From contig JAEWSK010000244.1 in assembly GCA_023398345.1 (NCBI GenBank), positions 1-10,123 on the forward strand: a stretch of DNA of 10,123 bases, read 5' to 3'. The notes under the pieces are model-generated. The model saw only the letters and a list, made by a program, of their open reading frames with translations, made no database searches and was not told where the DNA came from. Numbering within the stretch: the stretch's first letter is position 1; each line of letters starts with the position of its first letter. The position numbers and the translations under genes are program-made. The stretch comes from Armatimonadota bacterium. GTDB lineage: Bacteria; Armatimonadota; UBA5829. Shown piece by piece: positions 5,041 to 10,123 of the stretch.

Positions 5041-6578
5041 TGTTCTAAAATGCGCTCAGTATGGCTATTTAGCGCACAAACAAGTCCTTCTATCGTGTAT
5101 TCGGAAGCAGTTATTATATTTGTTAAGCCGTGGTTTCGAGCCGCATCGGCTGTGATCGGCCCGATGCAGGCGGCGGTCACGTCTTTGGTTAAATTCGCGT
5201 CGCCTATCAATTCAAAAAAACTGTTGACGGTCGATGCGCTGGTAAACGTAATCGCGTCAATTGGTTCTTCGATACGCTTTCGCAGAATCTCAGCTTTCGA
5301 TTCATCGGTCACGGTCATATATGCAGCAGCTACCACCACTTTTGCACCGCGAGCGCACAGCCCGTCGGGAATTTCTTGGCGCGCCTCCTGTGCACGAGCA
5401 ATCAGCACATGTTTGCCCGAAATATCACCAGGAAATTCGCGAACTACCGCTTCGGCAACGTACTCCGACGGCACATAATCTACTTTAAGCTTAAGACTGC
5501 GCAGCGCGGCGGCTGTCTTTGGCCCTATAGCTCCGAGTTTTGCGCTTCCAAACGCGCGTATATCTAGCCCTAGCTCATCGAGACGCTTTACAAACCAATC
5601 GACCCCGTTTGCGCTTGTAAATATGACCCAGTCGAACGAATCAAGCTTCGAAATTGCCGAATCCAACGGCCCATAATCCGGCGGCGGCATAAATTTTATT
5701 ACAGGAAACTCGTCTACTGCCGCACCCAGTTCCTCTAATTGCACCGTGAGCGCGCCCGCAGAGCATTGCGCACGCGTGACAATTATGCGCTTTCCAAACA
5801 GCGGCTTTGTCTCAAACCATGATATCGCCTCGCGCATGCGAACAACGTCGCCGACAACTGTAATTGCAGGAGCCGCTAAGCCCGCTATGCGCACCTTGTC
5901 TACGATGTTCTCTAAAACGCCAACTACAGTTCGCTGCGTCGGATGCGTTCCCCACTCCACTAGCGCAACCGGGGTCTGCGGATCACGGCCGTTGTCCATC
6001 AGAGCCTTAACAATATTCGACAGCCGCTCGACGCCCATAAGAAAGACAAGCGTGTCCAGACCAGTGGCAATTTTGTCCCACTTTATATCGCTTTCAGATT
6101 TTTGCGGCGATTCATGGCCGGTTATGATGCCCAGCGACGCGCAAAGCCCTCGATGCGTAACGGGGATGCCCGCGTAAGCCGGAGCAGCTATAGCTGAACT
6201 GATGCCGGGCACAACTTCAAATTCGATTCCGGCAAGCTTAAGCGCCTCGGCCTCCTCGCCTCCTCGCCCGAACACAAACGGATCGCCGCCCTTGAGCCGA
6301 ACTACAACTTTGCCTTGCTTTGCGCGGTCGATTATTACGCCTATTATTTCTTCTTGAGGTAACGTGTGATCACGAGAAGCCTTGCCGACATACACGATCT
6401 CCGCGTCGGGTCGAGCAAGCTTGAGTAGGCGGGGATTTGCTAGGCGGTCATTAACGACAACATCGGCGCGAGCCAGCAATTCCGCACCACGCACAGTAAG
6501 CAACTTTGGATCACCAGGCCCGGCCCCAACTAAATAGACCTTGCCCGATACCGCTTTGACAGGCTCAAAAAGTGGCAT
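5037..6578 (-). CDS. cobA-hemD: CobA-HemD fusion: uroporphyrinogen-III C-methyltransferase / uroporphyrinogen-III synthase
   Basis: A 513-residue two-domain enzyme. Residues 11-250 are the SAM-dependent uroporphyrinogen-III methyltransferase (CobA/SUMT): VGAGPGDP (17-24), [17 protein letters not shown] (93-109), [17 protein letters not shown] (128-144) and [10 protein letters not shown] (208-217). Residues 259-513 are uroporphyrinogen-III synthase (HemD): [10 protein letters not shown] (261-270), [12 protein letters not shown] (318-329), [12 protein letters not shown] (348-359) and ITFTSASTV (443-451). HemD closes and inverts ring D of hydroxymethylbilane; CobA then makes precorrin-2, so one polypeptide feeds siroheme, cobalamin and, via Ahb enzymes, heme. 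The ATG at 6578 is 6 bases after GGTGA; a GTG at 6581 is possible but too close to that site. The start overlaps the end of nadB by 14 bp and the stop overlaps ahbC by 4 bp. The fusion is known in Firmicutes, Deltaproteobacteria and others. Confidence 0.94.
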   Translation of the reverse strand: MPLFEPVKAVSGKVYLVGAGPGDPKLLTVRGAELLARADVVVNDRLANPRLLKLARPDAEIVYVGKASRDHTLPQEEIIGVIIDRAKQGKVVVRLKGGDPFVFGRGGEEAEALKLAGIEFEVVPGISSAIAAPAYAGIPVTHRGLCASLGIITGHESPQKSESDIKWDKIATGLDTLVFLMGVERLSNIVKALMDNGRDPQTPVALVEWGTHPTQRTVVGVLENIVDKVRIAGLAAPAITVVGDVVRMREAISWFETKPLFGKRIIVTRAQCSAGALTVQLEELGAAVDEFPVIKFMPPPDYGPLDSAISKLDSFDWVIFTSANGVDWFVKRLDELGLDIRAFGSAKLGAIGPKTAAALRSLKLKVDYVPSEYVAEAVVREFPGDISGKHVLIARAQEARQEIPDGLCARGAKVVVAAAYMTVTDESKAEILRKRIEEPIDAITFTSASTVNSFFELIGDANLTKDVTAACIGPITADAARNHGLTNIITASEYTIEGLVCALNSHTERILEQ

Positions 6579-8181
6579 CACTGGTCACCATTTCAGGCTC
6601 ACCAAACTCATTTCTGACTAAAACCGTATCGTGCTTGAAATGAGCATCGTCGAGATCGGGATAATCAGTATTGTAATGCAGCCCACGGCTCTCTTTGCGC
6701 GACATTGCAGAAAATATAATAAGCTCAGCAGTCAAAGCAATATTGCGCAGTTCCAAGAACTGCGGCGTAAGCGCTCCATCCAAATATAGCTCATCAGCGC
6801 GAGTTTTGACGTCTCGAACAATCGACAAAGCCATTTCCAAGCGCTCATTGTTGCGCACTGTCCCGACATATTTCCACATCGCAGCGCGAATCTGCAATGT
6901 GAGTTCGTCAATAACGCTAATTGGAACAGGTTTGGAATGTCGATCAATAGAAAATTCTTCAATGTCTGCATGGGTTATTTCGCCAATGCGTTTGCGCGCA
7001 TCAATCGCCGCCCTTCGCGCATAGACAATTGCTTCAAGCAGCGAGTTGCTTGCAAGCCGATTTGCGCCATGAACACCTGTGCATGCAACTTCGCCGCACA
7101 AATAGAGATTTTCAATAGACGAGCGACCCTCAGTGTCGGCAAGCACACCTCCGCAAGAATAGTGCGCAGCAGGCACAATTGGGATCAAGTCTTTTGTGAT
7201 ATCGATGCCGACAGACAAGCAAGTCTCGTAAATCGTCGGGAAGTGCTCTTTGGTATATTCGGGGTTGAGGTGAGTGACATCGAGATAGACGCATTCGTCG
7301 CCCGATTTTTTGAGCTCGGAGTCAATTGCTCGTGCAACCACATCGCGCGGTGCAAGGCTGCCCATCTCGTGATAGCGCCCCATGAACTCCTCGCCATTTT
7401 TGAGCTTCAACACACCGCCCTCACCGCGCACGGCTTCAGAAATCAGAAAAGATCGAGCGTTGGGATGATATAGCGTGGTCGGATGGAATTGGATAAACTC
7501 CATATTTGCAATTTTTGCTCCAGCGCGATATGCCATCGCAACACCGTCGCCGGTCGCAATTTCGGGATTTGTCGTATGCAGATAGACCCGACTCAGTCCG
7601 CCGGTCGCAAGCATCACAACCTTTGCTCGAATACTGATCACATCGCCGGTCTCTGAATCGAGCACATGCGCACCAATGCATCTATTGGCTTCGACAATAA
7701 GATCAATTGCGTGGTCGTGCTCAAAGACGCGAATGTTTACGCAGCGCTTTACGTTGGCAACCAACGCGCGCTCTATCTCGCGGCCTGTAAGATCGGCCGC
7801 ATGAACGATTCTTCTCGCCGAATGGCCGCCTTCACGGCCAAGATGAAGCTGCAGCGGATTTTCAGTGCGGCGGGCATGTGTAAATCTAACTCCGAAATCG
7901 GCCAACTCGCGGACGCGGTCCGGCCCCTCTTTGACGAGTATGTCGACCGCATCTTCATGACACAAAAACGCTCCGGCGACGTGTGTGTCGCGAATATGCG
8001 CATCGAATGAGTCATGCGCATCCATAACGGCAGCAATGCCGCCCTGGGCATAGTTTGTGTTGGATTCTGTGTCACTTTTCTTAGTAACAACAGCTACGCG
8101 ACTGTACTCGGCCGCCCTTATAGCAAAACTCAATCCGGCAATCCCGGTCCCCAGCACAAGCACATCAACGTCAATAATCAC
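6565..8181 (-). CDS. nadB: L-aspartate oxidase (NadB)
   Basis: A 538-residue FAD enzyme oxidising L-aspartate to iminoaspartate, the first step of de novo NAD synthesis; it can use O2 or fumarate as acceptor. The dinucleotide fold is at the N-terminus (VLVLGTGIAGLSFA, 7-20), followed by SNTNYAQGGIAA (40-51) and GREGGHSARRI (115-125). Catalytic-site residues of the family are at H233 (QFHPTTLY), R279 (LAPRDVVARA), H340 (AAHYSCGG) and R375 (HGANRLASNS), with FAD contacts in LCGEVACTGVHG. The C-terminal helical domain (about 420-538) is complete. The start is GTG at 8181, giving VIIDVDVLVLG; AGGAG within the end of hemC lies 11 bases upstream. The start is 3 bp after the hemC stop, and the gene overlaps cobA/hemD by 14 bp at the other end, so it is firmly inside the heme operon. 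nadA and nadC, its usual partners, are absent from the window. Confidence 0.94.
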   Translation of the reverse strand: MIIDVDVLVLGTGIAGLSFAIRAAEYSRVAVVTKKSDTESNTNYAQGGIAAVMDAHDSFDAHIRDTHVAGAFLCHEDAVDILVKEGPDRVRELADFGVRFTHARRTENPLQLHLGREGGHSARRIVHAADLTGREIERALVANVKRCVNIRVFEHDHAIDLIVEANRCIGAHVLDSETGDVISIRAKVVMLATGGLSRVYLHTTNPEIATGDGVAMAYRAGAKIANMEFIQFHPTTLYHPNARSFLISEAVRGEGGVLKLKNGEEFMGRYHEMGSLAPRDVVARAIDSELKKSGDECVYLDVTHLNPEYTKEHFPTIYETCLSVGIDITKDLIPIVPAAHYSCGGVLADTEGRSSIENLYLCGEVACTGVHGANRLASNSLLEAIVYARRAAIDARKRIGEITHADIEEFSIDRHSKPVPISVIDELTLQIRAAMWKYVGTVRNNERLEMALSIVRDVKTRADELYLDGALTPQFLELRNIALTAELIIFSAMSRKESRGLHYNTDYPDLDDAHFKHDTVLVRNEFGEPEMVTSDATF

Positions 8182-8184
8182 AAT

Positions 8185-9153
8185 TCAGGCCGCTCCTATA
8201 TTCGGCTGGACACAATCACGCACCGCATCCAACAACTGCTTCGCGGGCGAGTCCAAAAGCTCCTTGGCCAATAACTCACCCAATTTTTCCGGAAACGCCG
8301 GATCTCCCTGCGCCGACTTGCGAATAACGCTCGCGCCGTCGATGCTTGCGACAAGCGCATCAAGCCGCAATGCGCCGTCGTCAACACGCGCAAGCGCCGC
8401 AATCGGCGTCTGACAGCCTCCACCAAGGCATTTCATCAATGCGCGTTCAGCAGTCACGCATGCTCTTGTGCTCGGCGAGTCCAGCTTCGCAATAATATTA
8501 CCTGCCGGATCGCCATGCCTGCACTGAATCGCAAGCGCACCCTGCCCGGCCGCGGGAAGACATATATCGTATGACAATTGCTCTATAATTCGCGTTTCAG
8601 GATTTTTGCTTTTCTCAAGCTCTGAGGCATCCATCAAACCCATGCGCAACAGCCCGGCGCATGCGAGTATCACAGCGTCGCAGCATCCGTCATCCAGCTT
8701 GTGCAGTCGCGTGTCGAGATTGCCTCGCAAATCGCATATTTCAACATCCGGCCTCACAGCAAGTATCTGCGCCCGCCGCCTGAGACTGCTCGTGCCGATC
8801 TTCGCACCTGCAGGCAAATCCATCAGAGAGCCGCGCAAGGAAATCAACGCATCGGCAGGACACTTTCGCTCGGGAAACGCCGCAATGCATAATCGCTCAT
8901 CCATCTCACTCGGCAAATCCTTGGCGCTGTGCACGGCAAAGTCAATCTCACCGGCAATCAACGCCGCTTCGATTTCTTTTACAAACAGGCCCTTGTCACC
9001 GATATTTGCCAGCGGCTTATCGAGAATCTTATCGCCGGTCGTCTTAATAATCTCGACCTGGCACTTCACGCCCGGATTGAGCCTCTCGACATCGTCGATT
9101 ATAATCTGCGTCTGCCTTAGCGCTAACGCACTGCCCCTGCTGCCTACTTTCAT
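8185..9153 (-). CDS. hemC: Hydroxymethylbilane synthase (porphobilinogen deaminase)
   Basis: A 322-residue enzyme that joins four porphobilinogens into hydroxymethylbilane, the substrate of HemD encoded two genes downstream. Marks are GSRGSALALRQT at 4-15, DKGLFVKEIE at 53-62, HSAKDLP at 75-81 with catalytic Asp79, GTSSLRRRAQ at 120-129, LRGNLDTRL at 142-150 and LPAAGQGALAIQ at 199-210. The dipyrromethane cofactor cysteine is C247 in LGGGCQTPIAA. Length fits the family. The ATG at 9153 gives the normal N-terminus; an in-frame TTG at 9195 would add 14 residues but has no ribosome-binding site. There is also no Shine-Dalgarno sequence before the ATG, and a TATAAT box ends 9 bp upstream, so the message may be leaderless. 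It is the first gene of the - strand operon and is divergent from lexA. Confidence 0.94.
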   Translation of the reverse strand: MKVGSRGSALALRQTQIIIDDVERLNPGVKCQVEIIKTTGDKILDKPLANIGDKGLFVKEIEAALIAGEIDFAVHSAKDLPSEMDERLCIAAFPERKCPADALISLRGSLMDLPAGAKIGTSSLRRRAQILAVRPDVEICDLRGNLDTRLHKLDDGCCDAVILACAGLLRMGLMDASELEKSKNPETRIIEQLSYDICLPAAGQGALAIQCRHGDPAGNIIAKLDSPSTRACVTAERALMKCLGGGCQTPIAALARVDDGALRLDALVASIDGASVIRKSAQGDPAFPEKLGELLAKELLDSPAKQLLDAVRDCVQPNIGAA

Positions 9154-9162
9154 ACTTTTACA

Positions 9163-9168
9163 ATTATA
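9163..9168 (-). promoter_or_regulatory. Consensus -10 element (TATAAT) of the hemC operon
   Basis: A perfect TATAAT on the - strand, 9 bp before the hemC ATG. Transcription would begin near 9156, leaving a 3-nt leader. The hexamer 17 bp further upstream is TTCCAT, a weak -35. Two direct copies of ATGTCA (9201-9206 and 9213-9218, period 12) lie further upstream and could be an activator site, which is inference. Confidence 0.5.
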
Positions 9169-9268
9169 CAGTAACAAGCACAGATATGGAATCAAAGCTT
9201 ATGTCACGGGAAATGTCATGCCTTAATGAATTTGCTCTGACTGCTTTTTTGTAGGCAAACGCAATTGA

Positions 9269-9296
9269 TTGACAGTAGACTTGTGTCTGGTATAGA
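9269..9296 (+). promoter_or_regulatory. lexA promoter
   Basis: TTGACA (9269-9274), a perfect -35, and TATAGA (9291-9296) are separated by 16 bp. Transcription would begin near 9303, giving a leader of about 22 nt that contains the GAGGTGAT ribosome-binding site before the ATG at 9325. Confidence 0.65.
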
Positions 9297-9301
9297 CTAT
9301 A
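9277..9301 (+). promoter_or_regulatory. Candidate LexA operator in the lexA promoter
   Basis: Two dyads overlap the promoter: AGAC-ttgt-GTCT (9277-9288) in the spacer and TATAG-A-CTATA (9291-9301), a perfect 11-bp dyad covering the -10 box. LexA normally represses its own gene, so one of these is a plausible operator. Neither resembles the E. coli CTG-N10-CAG box or the Bacillus GAAC-N4-GTTC box. The dyads are visible; the function is inferred. Confidence 0.35.
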
Positions 9302-9324
9302 ACCAATGCAGCTTGAGGTGATCC

Positions 9325-9945
9325 ATGAGCAAAGCACTTACTGCTAGGCAGCGCGAGGTACTAGAGGCAATACGCGATTTCGCAACGCGCAAAGGCTACC
9401 CGCCTTCGATACGCGAGTTGGGCAAGTTACTGAAAATATCTAGTCTCCGCGGCGTTACAATCCACCTCGACGCGCTTGCCAAAAAAGGCTTTATCGAGCG
9501 TGAAAGCACATCGCGAAGCATACGACTATTGACACCAACAGACTGCACAAGCAACTGCATGTCGGTGCCGCTTGTTGGATCAATCGCTGCCGGACTGCCG
9601 CTGCTGGCCGTTGAAAATATTGAGGATTACTTGCCGATTCCACCTAATATAGCGGCAAACTCAGACGAGCTATTTGCATTGAAAGTAAAAGGCGACAGTA
9701 TGATAGGCGACTGCATTTGCGACGGCGATATTATTATCGTACGCAGCCAGCCGTCCGCCGAAAACCGCGAGATAGTGGCGGCTATGATCGGCGACGAAGC
9801 TACAGTGAAACGATTGGACACGTCAAGCCAACCGGCTAGATTGCTGCCGTCAAACCCAAACTACGAGCCAATTGAGCTCGTGCGCGAAGACGTGCGCATA
9901 CTCGGCAAGGTGATGGGGTTAGTGCGATCCTATGCGCAGAATTAA
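9325..9945 (+). CDS. lexA: LexA repressor of the SOS response
   Basis: A 206-residue repressor and self-cleaving S24-family serine protease. Residues 1-68 form the winged helix-turn-helix (LTARQREVLEAI at 5-16; recognition region PPSIRELGKLL at 26-36; wing to SRSIRLL at 63-69). The autocleavage bond is Ala89-Gly90 in SIAAGLP, and the catalytic pair is Ser125 (GDSMIGD) and Lys162 (ATVKRLD). RecA-DNA filaments trigger cleavage and derepression of DNA-repair genes. The short linker (about 70-82) carries two Cys, C74 and C78, which is uncommon. The ATG is 6 bases after GAGGTGAT. The gene is divergent from hemC, shares a 171-bp upstream region with it, and overlaps the convergent STAS gene by 4 bp. 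Confidence 0.95.
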   Translation: MSKALTARQREVLEAIRDFATRKGYPPSIRELGKLLKISSLRGVTIHLDALAKKGFIERESTSRSIRLLTPTDCTSNCMSVPLVGSIAAGLPLLAVENIEDYLPIPPNIAANSDELFALKVKGDSMIGDCICDGDIIIVRSQPSAENREIVAAMIGDEATVKRLDTSSQPARLLPSNPNYEPIELVREDVRILGKVMGLVRSYAQN

Positions 9946-10123
9946 ATAGCGCTAATCGCGTCGTCAAGGCTGTCGTAAACGGCAAAAACCGTATTAAGAC
10001 GTGTAATTCGTAAAATTCTGTCGATTGACGTGTTGCATTTTACGAGATTTATAGTGCCGCCTTGCGGTCGAAGTCGCCTTGTCGCGGAAAGCAATGCACC
10101 AAATCCGCTGCTGTCCATATAGG
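9942..10123 (-). CDS. STAS-domain anti-sigma-factor antagonist, C-terminal part (cut by window edge)
   Basis: The last 59 codons of a gene entering from the right on the - strand and ending at TAA 9944-9942. The text begins YMDSSGFGALLSATRRL, containing the DSSG motif in which a serine is phosphorylated by the partner anti-sigma kinase in SpoIIAA/RsbV proteins. It continues with GGTINLVKCN (21-30), RILRITRLNTVFAVYDS (35-51) and a final helix (LDDAISAI), matching the normal C-terminus of small anti-anti-sigma factors. Such proteins free an alternative sigma factor or feed a stress or signalling switch by binding the anti-sigma factor. The N-terminal half and any kinase partner are outside the window. 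Its stop overlaps the lexA stop by 4 bp, and no terminator separates the two genes. Confidence 0.85.
   Translation of the reverse strand, partial: YMDSSGFGALLSATRRLRPQGGTINLVKCNTSIDRILRITRLNTVFAVYDSLDDAISAI

Noticed and set aside
6579..6581. GTG start for cobA/hemD one codon before the ATG
   Set aside because: GGTGA is only 3 bases from the GTG but 6 from the ATG; the difference of one residue is not important.
7666..8413. Several open frames antisense to nadB and hemC
   Set aside because: They lie wholly within confident genes on the other strand and show no recognisable domain.
9151..9195. Longer HemC starting at a TTG at 9195
   Set aside because: No ribosome-binding site, extra residues not typical of HemC, and the TATAAT box would lie inside the coding region.
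8606..9226. 206-codon open frame antisense to hemC
   Set aside because: It mirrors the hemC coding frame, has a Ser/Arg-rich low-complexity composition and no family motif or RBS.
1..10123. CRISPR array, insertion sequence, prophage or toxin-antitoxin system
   Set aside because: No regularly spaced repeats, transposase, terminal repeats or toxin-like pair were seen on either strand.

Overview
The window is a bacterial chromosomal segment of moderate G+C (my impression, not counted) with no phage, transposon, CRISPR, rRNA or tRNA signal. It carries eleven protein genes: ten complete and one cut by the right edge. Gene content (LexA, typical 2-Cys peroxiredoxin, L-aspartate oxidase, a CobA-HemD fusion, an AhbC-type radical SAM enzyme, a STAS anti-anti-sigma factor) marks a free-living bacterium. 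The AhbC-like enzyme points to the siroheme-dependent heme route, known in sulfate reducers, methanogens and assorted deep-branching bacteria. I cannot fix the phylum; an Armatimonadota-like or other poorly sampled lineage is a guess only.

Left part, + strand (1-2342): the end of an upstream transcript (a terminator cut by the window edge), a structured leader, a CPBP-family membrane protease, a 69-residue Cys-rich protein, then a well-formed promoter driving yjbQ and a peroxiredoxin gene. The peroxiredoxin gene runs 51 bp into a convergent gene.

Middle (2292-3541): a secreted NAGPA/DUF2233-domain protein on the - strand, preceded by a 284-bp non-coding stretch. That stretch holds an intrinsic terminator for the next operon, a perfect palindromic hairpin, a 48-nt rod-like hairpin and promoter-like elements on both strands.

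Right part, - strand (3542-9153): a compact operon transcribed as hemC - nadB - cobA/hemD - ahbC - small unknown gene, with gene junctions of 3 bp spacing, 14 bp overlap and an ATGA overlap. HemC and HemD make uroporphyrinogen III, the CobA domain methylates it to precorrin-2, and AhbC acts after siroheme formation and AhbA/B decarboxylation to give Fe-coproporphyrin III. HemA, HemB, AhbA/B, AhbD and the siroheme ferrochelatase are not in the window. nadB (first step of NAD synthesis) sits inside this heme set. hemC appears to be transcribed nearly leaderless from a TATAAT box 9 bp before its ATG.

Far right: lexA reads divergently from hemC from a clear promoter overlapped by two small inverted repeats (candidate autoregulatory operator). 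It ends 4 bp inside a convergent STAS-domain gene that continues beyond the window. No clearly new multi-gene defence or mobile system is visible. The most unusual items are the small Cys-rich gene, the structured leaders that place ribosome-binding sites inside inverted repeats, the palindrome inside the yjbQ promoter, and the composition of the heme/NAD operon.
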